This document shows, in pieces, positions 38,224-51,366 of a stretch of DNA of 64,000 bases. The stretch spans positions 1 to 64,000 of the forward strand of contig LVLI01000336.1 of assembly GCA_001687465.1 (NCBI GenBank), in the 5' to 3' direction. Position 1 is the stretch's first letter. Each line of letters begins with the position of its first letter. Under the pieces are notes generated by a model that saw nothing but the letters and a program-made list of their open reading frames with translations, did no database searches and was not told the DNA's origin. Origin of the DNA: Halocafeteria seosinensis. Its lineage: Eukaryota > Sar > Bigyra > Bicosoecida. Made by a program: the position numbers and the translations under genes.

Positions 38224-40080
38224 CTACTCATGTTTCGCCGAGGAGTGGCTGCGCACCGTTGGCTTGCGAGTGGCGAAGCCGAACCAATATGTCACGGCGG
38301 TGATGAAGCAGACACCAAATGCGACCCAGGGATAGACCACTTCTCTGGGAATCGGAACATTCCACCATTCTTCATATCCAAATTTGAACACAATAAGGCT
38401 TTCTAAAGTTAAGTTTGCTAAGAATAACCACGCGGACGCACCGAGTCTGCGAGGTGGTCTAGCCAACCGTTACTGCATGCCAATTCAAAGGAGCAGTTGG
38501 TGAAGACGTACCTTTTGCAGAGTGGGTCAGTGACGTAGTGATACCAATCACGAAGAGCTGTAAAGCCCATGAGCCAAAACAATACCATGCGGTAAATGTT
38601 CAGTTTGCTAGTTGTAGGCACCCATAGCAATGCTTTCAGAAAGAACGCGTTCAACTCAGTCGCTAAGAATAGCACAACCAAGAATGTAACAGCACAAAAT
38701 CGTTTAAAGTCGCTTAGGACCTGCGGATGGGCCAACGGAAGATTCTACGTTCTTGCTCGCATTCCTTCTACACAAGCATTCTCTTACCTTCCATTCGTAT
38801 TGGGTCCAGGATGCCGGAGTGAATTGTAGAAGTCCCCTAGATAGTTTGCCAGAAATAGAGGGAATTTCATGAATGCCATTCCACTGGAGGAGTTAGTGAT
38901 AAAGAGAGAGCTGTACTCGGCGACAACTTCCATATCTGCTTCCTGGGAACTTACATTGTATTCTCTAGAATTCAGCCAATGTAGTGTCCAGTGGGCGGCA
39001 ATAATCCCGATGGCATTACAGCCGAAAAAATCCAGCAACCACTGGAGGAGAAAGATGCTCTTCCGGTAACGATACCAGACCATGGATCCGTAAACGTGTG
39101 ATCAACTTACGTGATCCCACCAGCACTCGTTAAAGTTCGGCAGATAGTGGGTAAAGGAATATTCCATAATTTCGAAAAGAAAGCTAAGCAACCACGCAAG
39201 CCACGGATCTCGTATAACACATGCTTTGCCCCACCATCCAAGAATGTGAGCAGCCACGAACTCGTCGATTGCACCCTGAAGAAACAAAGCGGAATTTTCA
39301 ACATTCAGTATTTTACAAAAATATCGATGATTGCAGTGACCATAAACAATGACGCACCGTAACATTCTCCCAAGTGAATTCACAGTTTTCGCCGTAGGAG
39401 CGGTCCGGCAGCCTTTCTCCGGTAACATCTTCGTCAATAAACGTGAGATAGTGCCTCAAGTCTTCAATATTCTGTGGAGGAGAAAACCACGATACCGGTG
39501 TCAAACAAAGTGCTGTTCAATGGCGGTAAGCATTGACCAAGTAGTTCCGACTCACCTGGAAAAGAGAGAATGCGCATAGCAGCATATAGAAAAACGAGAT
39601 GCCATTGCTCAATCTCCAAAGAGCTGGGTGGGGTCTAATTAGCAGTGTGTCCCTGAAATATTCCATAGCAAAGACTAAGCCTATACCAACCGCTACCGTT
39701 ATTCCCGTTTTCGTGTTGGAAACCGTATCACCTTGGTCCTCCCGGTAGACAAACGCATACACTATCCCAGCCAAAACCAGCAGCAACGCCGACACTGTAT
39801 GAGGCGTTGTCAGAGGTTCCGAAGCGACGTAGGACGCCGGGTACGGGTAGCTATCTTGTTCCGGATATAAAAATTTCCGATCATGCGGTAGCACTTGCAC
39901 ATCCAATTTTCGTGCTCCATTGCGTGCCTTTTCCCATGTTCGTTCCATCTGGGTCGGCATGGCTGCGCGCCTGCCCGCACTCACGCTTCTGGAATGCGGT
40001 CTGGCTGCCGACCGGGTGGTCCTACGGGTACTACGACGGTTCGCAGGAGTCCTAGCGTTGGAATCAGAGTCTGTATCCAT
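38224..40080 (-). CDS. Phosphatidylserine synthase, base-exchange type (PSS1/PSS2 family), 478 aa
   Basis: Seven exons (40080-39556, 39471-39358, 39275-39111, 39059-38955, 38883-38788, 38720-38512, 38446-38224) join in frame. Family hallmarks run in order: [12 protein letters not shown], then a membrane segment with [15 protein letters not shown], the core [21 protein letters not shown], the block [10 protein letters not shown], and [14 protein letters not shown] after the GI-rich strand, with about nine hydrophobic helices in all. The enzyme sits in the ER membrane and swaps the head group of PC or PE for L-serine with calcium, making phosphatidylserine. The N terminus is an Arg/Ser-rich cytosolic tail. 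The length is typical of animal and plant PSS (about 420-480). It is convergent with the kinase gene (21 bp between the stops). Which phospholipid it prefers cannot be told from sequence alone. Confidence 0.93.
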
Positions 40081-41102
40081 CGTTAATCAAGCGTATTGAC
40101 CAAATGTCTGTTGGCAGATGGAGTTCCACGGTGTCAGCACTCTCCACAATCACGGCACAATTAAATATCCCGCCGATCGCACCACGTAAACAAGTCCACC
40201 TAGGTATAGAGCTACTGTTGGCACCTTAAATTCCACCAATTGTGATCGAAATACACGATGAAACGCTATGTATAATCGCCTGCTTGACTCAGCATTCAGA
40301 TGGTTGTGAAGCTCACAAGTACATGGCCGTACGGATTGTGCAAACACAAACGCCAGAAGTGTGCTCAGTCAGTGGTACAAGCAACAACCAATCCACACAA
40401 TATACTATCTTGTGGAGGGATCTGGGATCTGGGATCTGTATCCTGGTATACAAGGCCTGTGAGACCTTTGGCGACCTGCATAGCAACACGACAAACTTTT
40501 CTTTGCCTTATAACGGGCCGGCAGGGCTGGGCGTGGAGCGGGCGGTCGCCGCACCATGGTTGGGAAGAACCCGGCCGCTATCCATCTACTTTGGTCCTGC
40601 TTCAAAGAGGGACATTTTCTGGAGCTAGAGTATTGTAGGGTACTATCCTTGGTAGTGTATTTTCACCATTGCTTTCCAAGGGAATGGCGACTGTATTTGA
40701 AACAGGGGTAAGTGGAGAGCAATTCTTGTGTATGGGCCCAGAGGGCGCGGGGAGCCCCCTCAGGAAACAACAAAAGAGCTTGTCGTTCCGTGGCGCCCTT
40801 TGTCTCCCCTAGGAGAGCGACCCCAGCGAAGAGCTCGTGGTGCATCTCGTTTTCTTGGTGATAGAAGACGCACTGCTGCAAATATAACCCTATCTATGGG
40901 ACAAGGGAGGACATATGACCAATCTGTGTCATATCTTAGTTGGTACAGATGCTTTGAATATCGCCGTACCTGCCAAAGTTGAGGTTGATTTGCGGACGGC
41001 TATCCGTTTTGGAGTGGCTTTCCCCTTGGGGCTCCCCCAAAACCCCTTTTTGTGGTTTACCCATGTTCCTAAGTCTGTCCGAATTCGGCTCTGTTGAGCC
41101 TA
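40081..41102. promoter_or_regulatory. Divergent intergenic region between PSS and myosin genes
   Basis: About 1 kb with no supported gene. It contains a short ATCTGGG-type tandem near 40420-40440, complementary GC-rich blocks AGGGCGC/GCGCCCT about 50 bp apart near 40743-40800, and CAAAGTTGAGGTTGA near 40974-40988, which is a 12/15 match to the recurrent promoter motif and lies about 115-130 bp upstream of the probable myosin start. Confidence 0.35.
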
Positions 41103-44100
41103 ATGGAGACTCTAGTGGCGACCGTTGGTTAGTGTATGAAATGACTAAGACGTATATGATATTCTTCCGCAGACGTGGGTCTTAGCGCCCCATCCCGAGG
41201 AGGAGTATGTTGCTGGCAAAGTGACAGATACCTTCAGACCAGGTGAGCAAGGACATATCACCTTGGAAGATGGAAGCGTACGTACAGTCATTTCTGCTTG
41301 ATGTTTGGTCCGACTAGTGTCTTCATATTTGCCTCTTGTGCTGTGGCTTGCAGGAATACAAAATTTCATCCGCCTTGAGCAAGGATGTCTGCATGACAGA
41401 CGAGAAGTCCTTGGAACCGTACGAGAACATGATTAAGCTCAACAACTTGAATGAACCTCTTATTTTGCACAACCTGCGAAAGCGGTTCTACAAGGATCAA
41501 GTATACACCAGTATTAGTAGTATCCTTGTGGCCGTTAACCCATTCAAACTGTTGCCCCTCTACACGGCGGAGATGTTGGACCAGTACAAAGACGGAGGAT
41601 GGCGCAGCCAGCCACCGCACATTTACAGTGTCGCTGATAATGCTTATCACAGCATGCTGGCTGATAATTGTGATCAAGCGGTGGTCATTTCTGGAGAGTC
41701 CGGTGCCGGGAAAACGGAGACTATGAAGCTCGTATTACAGTTTTTAGCCGAAGTCAGTGGTCGAACGACCGGAAAGGCCAAAGAAGAGGAGTCCTTAGAA
41801 CAACAGATTTTGAAGTCGAATCCTATCATGGAAGCTTTTGGTAATGCGAAAACAACGAGAAACAATAACTCTTCCCGATTTGGAAAGTGGACGGAGATTT
41901 TATTCAACTCGACTGGATCTATTGTCGGAGGAAGCATTATCAACTATCTTCTTGAGAAGAGTAGGATCCCATTTCAAGCCAAGGATGAAAGAAATTACCA
42001 TGTGTTCTATCAAGTTCTAGCAGGGGCAGAATTGGATCCGGAATTCAGGAAGAAGCACATGTTCGGTGAACCTGAAGACTACCATTACTTAAATCAAAGC
42101 GGAGTTACAACGGTCGACACGATCAACGATGAGAAAGAATGGGAAGAACTGCTTACTGCCATGGACGTCCTGAACATGGACGAAAGTGAACGAAGTGCTA
42201 TATTTGAGTTGATAGCAGCTATTTTACATCTCGGTAACGTGGAATTCCAAGCGGATCCTAACGCGACTGAAGACGATGCATCCATGATTAAGACCAAAGA
42301 CGTATTGCAACGGGCTGCCCAGAAACTGCATGTTGAATCAGATGCCCTATCGGAGTGTATGTGCTACACGAAATTAAAAGTAGCAGGGAGCGTGACTCTC
42401 AAGCAGTATAAGGTCAAGGACTCGGCGAATGCCAGAGACGCGACGAGCAAGGCCTTGTACGGAAAGCTCTTTGACTGGCTAATTGAACGGATTAATGAAG
42501 TTCTAGGGGGCGCAGTAGTCAAACGCGAAGCGAAAAAGGAAACGATTCGAATGATTGGTGTTCTAGACATTTTCGGATTCGAAAGTTTCGAGACTAACTC
42601 CTTCGAACAACTTTGTATTAACTACTGCAACGAAAAGCTTCAATTCCACTTCAATGAACATATTTTCCGTTTAGAGCAGCAAGAATATGAGAGTGAAGGG
42701 ATTGACGTGTCTGCGATTCAGTTCTCTGACAACAAGCCTACGCTGGATCTTTTGGAGAATAAGAAAACGGGTATTTTTGCGATGATTGACGAAGAGATAA
42801 ATGTCCCTAAAGGTAGTGACCTGGGATTCCTTTCAAAAGCCATCAAACAGCACGAGAGTCATTCAAATTTCGCCAAGCCCAAACCAAAAGACCTGGATGC
42901 TGATAAGGTGTTCATCGTCTATCACTACGCCGGTAAAGTGAATTACAACGTTGTGAATTTCCTTGAAAAGAATAAAGATGCATTGCACGAGGACATTACC
43001 GATGTAGTCGCCAATTCTAGCAGCAAATTCGTTGCAGGGTTGATGACGCGAGCCGCCGTGGACCCTAGCGGCAAAGGGAAGAAGAAGCAACCCACATTGG
43101 GAACGCAGTTTAAGAAGAGCTTGAACATGCTTATGGATACATTGAATGCGTGTGCTCCCCATTTTGTGCGTTGCATGAAACCGAACCACCAGAAGAAAGG
43201 CGACTTTTTCGAGTCGCCAATGATGTTGGCGCAGCTGCGGTATGCCGGTTTGCTTGAAGTGTGCCGCATTCGTCAAATTGGTTATCCGGTGAGGAAGAGT
43301 TTTGGTGATTTCCTCTTCCGATACCGCTGTTTAGCATCTCGGCCGGTGAAAGATCACAAGGATCTCCTGGATGATTTATCCAAACAGGGTCTAGCTCAGC
43401 ATTTAGAATGGCAAGTAGGACATAGCAAAGTGTTCATGAGACAGCAACAGCTCGCTGATTTTGAGGAAGCTAGAGAGAAGGCGTTGAAAGAAGTAGTCAC
43501 CAAAATACAGAAGATCGGGCGGCGATTCATCGTGCGATGTGAAGCTGTTCGATGGAAAGAGATCATAGCAACCCTGAAGAAAGCCATTGAACAGAGAACT
43601 GAGGATGCGTTAGATAACGCACTGACCGATGTTCCTGAACTTCCACTAGGTGGTGAGCACTTGAAGATCGTTAAAGAAGCCAGAGCATTACGAGAGAGAC
43701 TGGAAGAAGAAGCAAGAGTCAAGAAATTGCTGGTAGACGCTATCTCTGCCCGCGATCTCGCTGACATACAGGCTGCTGTGGCTGAAGCCCAGAGCATTGA
43801 ATACGAGCCTGAAGAACTCAAGCAAGCTCAGGATCTTATCGCAGTTATCCAAAAAGAGAACGAATGCCTCCAAGCACTTGACACTGCCATAGCATCACGG
43901 GATCGCGAAGAACTGGCAAAGCGTCTCTCTGAAGGTGAAGAACTTGGTGAGCACGTTATTAACTCCGATACTTACAGGCAGGCGACAACCCTGAAGAAAA
44001 GGTTAGACGAAGAAGCAGCTGCTGTGGATGCATTGAGAGCGGCCATTGAGAAGCGAGAGTACGACGATCTTGCTAACGCCCTGGACAAAATGGAACAGAT

Positions 44101-47100
44101 GGGTATGACCCATGACCTCATGAAGGAGGGACAAGAACTTAAGGAGAAACTTGAGGCTGAGGCACAGGCAAAGAAGTCTCTGAGCGAAGCGATCGAGACG
44201 AGGAAGTTAGAAGCCGTCAAATCTGCAGTGCACCATGCAACCAAACTTGGTATGTCTAAGGATCTTCCTGAGTTGAAAGAGGCGATAACATTACAGGAAC
44301 GTCTCGAGAGTGAAATTGCAATCAACGATAAGTTGTTGAAGCTGGCAGATTCAGAGAAGATTTCCGATATTGAAAATGCCCTCGCCGAGGCTAACAACAT
44401 GGAACCACCTCTCACAGAGACGGCCCCTGAAATGGAAGGTGTATCAAAAGCGCAGAAGAGAGTCGAAACTCTCAAGGCTTGGGAGGAATCCAAAAAGGAA
44501 CTTGTCGACGCTTCCAACCAAGGCAAATACGATATTCTGTCTTCTGCCTTATCAAGAGCTGGTGACTTGAACTTACCTGAGTGCAAGGAACTTAGTGATG
44601 CTCGAGAAGCGATGGATAAACTCGGTGCTGTTGCCAAGATACTGAATGGGGTTATGGACGCAGTGCGAAACGGAGATATTGCTGAAATAGAGAATGCAAT
44701 CGCTGAGGCTGAAAATAAAGATTTAGGTAATGAACAGGCCGTGACGGATGCGAAGAAATCGCTGGAGAAGTTTAAGGAGGCCGATAAGATAAGTGAAGAA
44801 TTGAATACGCTTCTTGAAGAACCAGAGAAGTCGAAGTTACAGGAAGCGTTGCAACGAGGTGACGAAGTCGGTCTGTCGCATCGCTATCCCGAACAATATG
44901 ACAAGGCGACGAATGTATTGGCTGAACTATCCGAAGTTGACCGATTGATCGAGAGCATCGATGGCGCATTCAAGAACCGTGATGATGAGACACTACAACA
45001 AATACTAGATGACGCTAAGGAAAAGAACTTGAAGAGAGTTATTGAGTACGCAGAAAAATCAATTGAGGCAATGAACAATGAAAAGGACATAAACTCCAAG
45101 ATTGAGAAAGCCTTGGAAGAGAAGGACACGGCTACTCTCAAAGAACAAGTTGAGCGCGCTGATTCATTCGGCATACAGAACAGTACGGTAAAGAAAGCGC
45201 GTATTCAGGTTGACCGTGAACAGAACATGGATTCTGTGAAGAAGGAATTGAATACTGCCGTGGAGCAAAAGGACATGGAAGCATTGAATAAATTGCTGGG
45301 GCAAGCGATCGAATTGGGAATGGAGGGCGAAGAAGTTGATTCCGCGAAGCAACTCCGCGAACGGATGGCCCGAGACAAAGAGCTCGCGCAGGATCTAAGA
45401 GCAGCGATGAAAACACTGTCTAACAAGGCCGCTGGTAAACACGGTATCGAAGACGATGATATCTCTCCTCTCGACACGGCTATGGAAGAAGCTAAGGAAA
45501 AGGGGCTAGAAGACGATAGTCCCTACATGTTCGAAGCTGTGGAGTTACGACAAAAGATGATGAATATCTTGGAAGCGCAGCAGGCCATGGAGCACGCTCT
45601 AGAGGCTGGAAAATTACGTGAGCTTAAACGCGCCTTAGACAAGGCCGAAGACTTTGGCCTTGATAACCATCTCGTGAGGAAAGTTAGGAGCCGTATACGG
45701 GAGATGGAACGAGAACGAAGCCAGAAGGCTGTGGAGGAAGACTTTGAGGAAGAGGCACCGGCACTGGATGACGACGAAATGCGGAGGCAAAGAGAAGAAA
45801 AAATGGAGAAAGCGAAACAGAACAAATACCACTTTACGAAGTTTCCGAAAATTCGGAACCCTGATGATTTTGCCAAGGGTGTTATGTTGCATAAGCGCAA
45901 GATAAAGGCAATGCAACTGCGTTGGCAGCTGCAAGTAATTCCCCGATCTCTTCTTGATTTTCCTGGTAAGGAAGAATCCAAGATAGCGACGAGAATTCAC
46001 AAGAACCTGCTAGGTTATTGCGGGGATAAAACGATGAGCTTTCCTGCCACTCTTGCCCAAGATATTTTGCAAAAGGGTCTCGAAATGCCTGAATTGGTTG
46101 ATGAGATTTATATGCAGATTTGTAAACAGCTGACACACAATCCCCGACCGGAGAGTCAGATCCGTGCATGGCAAGTAATGTGTATGGCGGTCGGCACTTT
46201 CCCGCCCTCTCGGGACTTTGAAAACTATCTTCTCAATTTTATCCTGTATTACAAAGACGGGGCTGGAGCTATTGGTAACTACGCAAGGTATTCTCTTCGG
46301 CGTTTAGAGGGAATCCTCAACTCCGGACCCTCCGGATTCGTTCCATCGGTCGAGGAAATTTCTGCTTATAAAGAACGTCCTCCCATTTTAGCTACCATTG
46401 AATTGGTTGATGGAACCCCACTAACGGAAGATTTACCGATTACTCCTGATTTGAATGTAGGAAAAGTATTGGACATATGCACTCATTTCATGGAGTTACA
46501 AGATCCTCGTATGCAGTACTTTGGTATTTTTGTCGAAGATATTGATGATGATAAGGACCATGGTTTAGATGCCCTCACTGATGAACAGGCTACGGTTAAG
46601 AAGTTGCCCAAGACTCCTCGCCCGTTGCAAAATGAGAACTACATGGGTGACGTCGTTACAGTGAAAGTGAGGCAAAACCAGCCTTTCAAGTTCGTTTTTA
46701 AGAGGAAGATTTTCTTGAAGAACCAAGACGAACCGTCTGAAGATCCCATGTTTTGCCGTCTGGTCTACCTGCAAGCTGTAGATGAAGTTATAAAGGGTAA
46801 TATTCCCATCGACACAGAGGAGGAAGTAGCCACCATGGTAGCTCAGTTTATGGCGATTGAACTTGGGGAGGAAATGCCGGATAATGTGGATGGCCTAATT
46901 GACGAAGAAGATGGTCAGCTAGAGGAGTTTATTCCTGAACCGTGGCGTCCTGAGAAAGATATCCGAGAATGGGCGGAAGAAGTACTTAAGAGCCGTGATG
47001 ATGCTCTCGATATCGACCCGGAGCAGCTGCAAAATGATATAGTCGAGCAAGTCAAAGATCACCCGCTTTACGGTACTTGCTTCTTCTATGTAATGAAGCA

Positions 47101-47380
47101 TAAGTTCCCCGAGCATATGGCGGATTTCCCAGAAAAGCTTATACTCGCATTCAATAGCGAAGGGTTGCACTTTTTGGACATGAATAAGGAAACTTTGTCC
47201 TCGTTTGGATACGCTGACGTTTACCGCTGGGGTGGGTCCTCCACGCAGTTTTCCTTGATAATTTGGAACCCTGTAACCCAAGATACGGATGAAGTGTCCT
47301 TGTTCACCTCACAAGCAGCAGATATGGCAGCCCTGATTTTAGATTACATCAACGCCATTATGTCCACTACGGAAGCCTAA
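41103..47380 (+). CDS. MyTH4-FERM myosin with a helical-repeat tail, ~2,050 aa
   Basis: Exon 2 (41173-41277, APHPEEEYVAGKV, an SH3-like N-terminal piece) joins the 6-kb exon 41354-47380 across a GTACGT...TTGCAG intron. A tiny first exon at 41103-41123 is the best start found, but its GTTGGT donor is poor. The motor is complete: P-loop GESGAGKTE (about 41692), switch I NNNSSRFGK (about 41865), switch II DIFGFE (about 42566), the actin-binding region, and one IQ-like helix (KIQKIGRRFIVRCE, about 43505). The tail has about 14 repeats of about 50 residues (about 43570-45700), then a MyTH4 domain (about 45890-46330; LPQDILQKGLEMPELVDEIY-like) and a FERM domain (about 46380-47370). MyTH4-FERM tails in classes VII, X, XV and XXII bind microtubules and membrane or adhesion partners and work in filopodia-like protrusions. 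The class cannot be set by eye; the tail repeats are not the usual coiled coil. Confidence 0.93.
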
Positions 47381-47443
47381 TTAAGGGTCCATTATGTATC
47401 GATAACTATTCCGAAATAAACGCAACATAAGTAGTGTTTCCAA

Positions 47444-48711
47444 TTATTTTAGTTTTACATAAAGCACGATAGCGACTGCAATGCAAATAGCCAGTACTAC
47501 CGCGACCAAGCATATGAGCTTCTTGCTATAACTCTTTTGATATTTATCAGCCGACTCTAAATGCTCGACCCCCTTCTCCCCTTGCGTATGTGCCACTTCG
47601 ACGTTATTATCGGCGATGTCCAGATCCTCCCCTTGTCTATGGATTAGCGTATTGATATCCTTAAATGCTTGGTTGATTGAAGTTGCCGTTTGCTGGAGAG
47701 CCGCGCACACTCGTTTCCACCATGAGGCGCACCAAATTGTTAAGTTCTCTCAAGTTCACTTACTTCGATTTGCTCAATAGCACGGTTTCTCTCTTCAACA
47801 ATCGCGTCATGCAATTCCAGCTCCCCCTCTCTGCACAACAATCATGGCCATATTGCAGACACTGGTATGTACGCCGTGTTGGGACTCTCACGTACCCAAG
47901 TTCCTGCATCTGCCCCATCATCTGCTCCTGCCCTGATTCACTCCTTCCGTGATTCGAAGAACCAGGCTGACTGGCCGATAAGCTTTTTAATTGGGTCACT
48001 ATTTCCTCCCTGATCTTCTGGTATTCACGGGTTAAGTCTTCAAAGTTGTTGGCAAGGTCTGTCAACTCCTCATGGCGTTTTCTCTGTACGTGTACGAGGT
48101 TACAGTAAGTGAACCGGAGCAATTTTCATCCTTTCGCTTTCCAACCAAATTACTTGGAGACCGGGCGATTCTACGCCGGGTGAAAACTTTCCTCTTACTG
48201 AATGCCTTACCTGTGTTTCTTTATCCGAAGCATGGGTCAGGGGTGCCAGATCCCCCTTTAGTTCATCCGAAATTCTGTGAACCAGCTGTTCTCCCGAATC
48301 CAGACTCGTATTTCTGGGATATACGAAAACGATGACATTGTATACACATGTTTAATGCATACATCAGTTGATTTCCATGATGAATGAGCGAACTTACATC
48401 CTGTTAATCTCCTTATTTTGACTTGCCGAGGAGCTGTCACTCCCCACACTTTTGTTTGACTTTCTTAAGTGTTGGATGACGTTCTTAAATTGGCCCAAAT
48501 CACGGTGAATCGTGCGCACAACGCGTGTATATTCAGAAGACGATGACCCTCCCCCAGAATCTGCCGCTCCGCTGCCATTTAGAGTTTTGCCCCGTTTGGA
48601 TGCGCCTTTAACTTCATTGTCCAACAGCGGTTCGTGCACACCTGACCCAGTAGACTCTGAACCACCTCCTGTGGATGCATTGGCCTGCATACGGTTCTTA
48701 AATTTGCCCAT
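47444..48711 (-). CDS. Qa-SNARE (syntaxin, Pep12/Syntaxin-7-like), 306 aa
   Basis: Five exons (48711-48398, 48313-48211, 48083-47896, 47830-47764, 47692-47444) with strong GTAAGT/GTACGT donors keep frame. The N terminus is Ser/Gly-rich, then an Habc-like three-helix region (GQFKNVIQHL, ELTDLANNFEDLTREYQKI). The SNARE motif begins IVEERNRAIEQI and has its zero-layer Gln in FKDINTLIHRQGEDLDIADN, followed by a basic stretch and a C-terminal TM anchor (LICLVAVVLAICIAVAIVLY). As a Qa-SNARE it would sit on an acceptor membrane and pair with Qb, Qc and R-SNAREs for fusion. The endosomal/Pep12 subtype is a guess from the general pattern; a plasma-membrane syntaxin is possible. It ends 63 bp from the convergent myosin stop. 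Confidence 0.88.
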
Positions 48712-49221
48712 TATGGCCTAATAATGACGATATCCCTTGACAGACCGAACAATCAAATGTGCCACTTGGACAGGGACAAAACAGATAGATTCTGCCTTCT
48801 GTGGACAAGGAAAACAACGAGACCACTTCAAAATAAAATAAATGCTGTGTTCACTTGGTTGGGACTTCCATAACAATGCACCCTATACAATCTGAGTGAT
48901 GACAGCATTTTGGACTCCTTTTCCGCATGCAAGTTGAAGTTGAAGTTGTGTCCTACGTTCGAATCGAATTGATCTTCGCCCTGCTGGGAACTCCCAGTGG
49001 GAAGTCCGCACTGCTCTGAAGAGGCATGGACCCCCATTTTGGAGGTTCGGAAGTCATATAGGAGAGAATTTGGGTTGAAAGGACGGAGTGGTTTAATACA
49101 TAGTAGAGGATCGAAAATTCTAATTTTTCGAGAGTGCTGACACCAAGCAAGACTCTTGACGTTTGGTGGTGAGTGGTGTCCTCTCTGGACTGGACTGGAC
49201 TGGACTCACCATCTCACGACG
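48712..49221. promoter_or_regulatory. Divergent promoter region, syntaxin and acyltransferase
   Basis: 510 bp between divergent starts. CAAGTTGAAGTTG occurs at 48930-48942 and runs on into a further GAAGTTG copy. A (GGACT)-type short tandem lies at about 49187-49206, just before the acyltransferase ATG. No gene is supported. Confidence 0.35.
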
Positions 49222-51267
49222 ATGGCTACGGAAAACCTGCTCAATGGACGTAATGCACCCTTGGAGGGGCACCGGAAGCGTCGGTCTCCGTCTACGTCGA
49301 GAGGACGTACGAAAAACCTGGATAGGGTCGCTGATCATGCAAACCTTAACGGGGAGAGAACTGTCAACACACATGCTGGCGAAAGTATTGGAGGCATTCG
49401 ACAATACATGGACCTTGACAACCTGGATATGCTCCGATCGTTGCTCTGTTTGTGGATCCTTCTCTTCCATAGTCTCTGTTTCATCGCCAGTCACATGACC
49501 GACGCTGAAGGACACCGAATCTCCATGGTACGTCATCATCGCTGTCAAATCTGGATAGCATCGCATTGTCGTATTAGTAAATGTTGAATATACTCTGGGG
49601 GTTGGATGAATTTGCAGGGTGTAGCCTATGGAGGATATGTAGCAGTGGATGGTTTCCTCGTCCTCACGGGGTTCCTCGTTAGTATGCCGTACGTTTCCCG
49701 GAACTCGCGACTTAGTATGACAGGGAAGTCGTTGCCGGAAAGAGCGAAATTCATCGTAGATCAATACTTCAAGCGATTCACGCGCATCGTTCCTCCTCTG
49801 GTTGTGGCCCTTCTGCTGCATTGTTGCGTCGTATTTCCTTCAGGGACTCAAGAAATTGAAAGGCAACGACAGCTTTCAGGGCAAGTTGTGCTCCGCCGAC
49901 TCTTGGATGTACAGACACCTTTGATGTCAGGGAAACTAGGCAATGGTTGCGAAAATTCATGGGGGGCTCTACTCTTTGTAAACAACCTGCAGGCATTCGG
50001 AGGAACGTTGATGCATTTATGGAGTCTAGCTGTGCAGTATCAATTCTACCTCCAACTCCCAATTCTTCATGCCGTGTATGATCTGTCTCGTGGAAAGCGT
50101 TTCCTTTACGTGACATTGGCTATCACGAGCTTTGGATTGATATGTCGGGCTGCTTCTTTGCTGTACTTCCACTCATTCCCCGTCAACAGTCTCGTGCAGA
50201 GCCTCATGAATTTCAACGTCTACTCGTTTACGTTCAATCGCCTTCATTCCATTTGGATAGGGGGTCTCGCTGCTTGGACGATAGATAGGTATCCTGGAGC
50301 TCTCAGACAGTTACAGAAGAAGTCCCTAACAAGCGCGGTAGTTCATTTGCTCTTAATCGTTCTGAGCTCACTCTATGTGTACTGGAGCTGTTTCATTAGT
50401 GGCATTGGAGTACCTAGGAGTGTGTCGTACAATGCGTTGCTCCATGTCGGCTCCGTCGGAAGTGCTCTCGTATGGTGCTACGTTATCTGTTGGACCAGCA
50501 GTAAACGACAGTTTATCCCTTGGGTGTCGGAAGGCATTAGTTCAAACATGGGCTTGATAGTGAAGCATGGAATTTGGAAGAAGCTTGCGAAATTGTCTTA
50601 TCTCATTTTTCTCATTCACCCTACAGTTTTCATTCGACTGTATAGTGACCCATCTTTGCTGATGCCGCCTTCTAAACAAGATATTCCAACGCCAGTTATA
50701 ATTTTGCGAGAGGGGGTTTCCACAGTGTCAACCGTCACGCGCGCAATGCAAGAAGGCAGTCGCAACAGCACCGTTGGGAGCTTTGGTACTGACGCAGAGC
50801 CGCACGTTGCGCAGCTCAAACAAGGATTCCCGGCGTCCGCGACCGCATTTTTGGACGACGACGAACATGAATGGTTACAAGATCAATCCATTGCCAACAA
50901 TATGAGATCTACATGGAAAATGATTGAGCGACTTGAGCAACCCGCCCATTACGAAGGACCGACTATACCAGGAACATCAGGAATGTCGAGCGGACAATTT
51001 TTGATGTACTCCTGGGTAGCACTACTTGTCGTCATCTTTGCCAGTGAAATCCTGGAAACATTCGTCGTGGACCCCTTGACAAATTTGCTGCTCCAGTCCA
51101 AAGGGATAAAGTCGGGCATGTGGTACGTTGTTGCTGCACATTCGGTAATATGCATCGCTGCGTCAGTTGTCTGGCACGTTGGATGGCTGTGGACTGTCTT
51201 AAATCTGCCGGGTGACTTAGAATCAGATTCTCCGGTCGGTCAATTCCTGGAACCTGCAGCTTGGTGA
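49222..51267 (+). CDS. Acyltransferase-3 family integral membrane protein, 651 aa
   Basis: Two exons (49222-49527 and 49618-51267) with a 90-nt GTACGT...TTGCAG intron, junction ISM/GVAYGGY. After a basic 50-residue cytosolic N terminus comes the family opening NLDMLRSLLCLWILLFHSL, with the conserved His in TM1, then DGFLVLTGFLVS. Around ten hydrophobic helices follow, including YLIFLIHPTVFI near the end of the core. A soluble loop of about 130 residues precedes two C-terminal TMs (YSWVALLVVIFASEIL; VICIAASVVWHVGWLW). Members move acyl groups across or onto molecules at the membrane: bacterial OatA/OafB O-acetylate glycans, and animal NRF-6/NDG-4 act in lipid or drug transport. The substrate is unknown here. 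The large C-terminal loop resembles the eukaryotic NRF-6 layout more than bacterial enzymes. Confidence 0.85.
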
Positions 51268-51366
51268 ACACAATAGGACATAAACATTGGACACAACATG
51301 ATATTTAATGATCAGTCACTTGTCAATAGAATACTATAGATAAAAATTCGAATACACTTCCCTACT

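Noticed and set aside
40242-40881. Overlapping ORFs in the PSS-myosin gap
   Set aside because: No conserved motif or consistent splice sites; treated as intergenic.
44772-45477. Long antisense ORFs under the myosin repeat region
   Set aside because: Shadow frames caused by the Glu/Lys/Ala-rich repeats; antisense of GAA/GCT-rich codons gives Ser/Phe-rich open frames.
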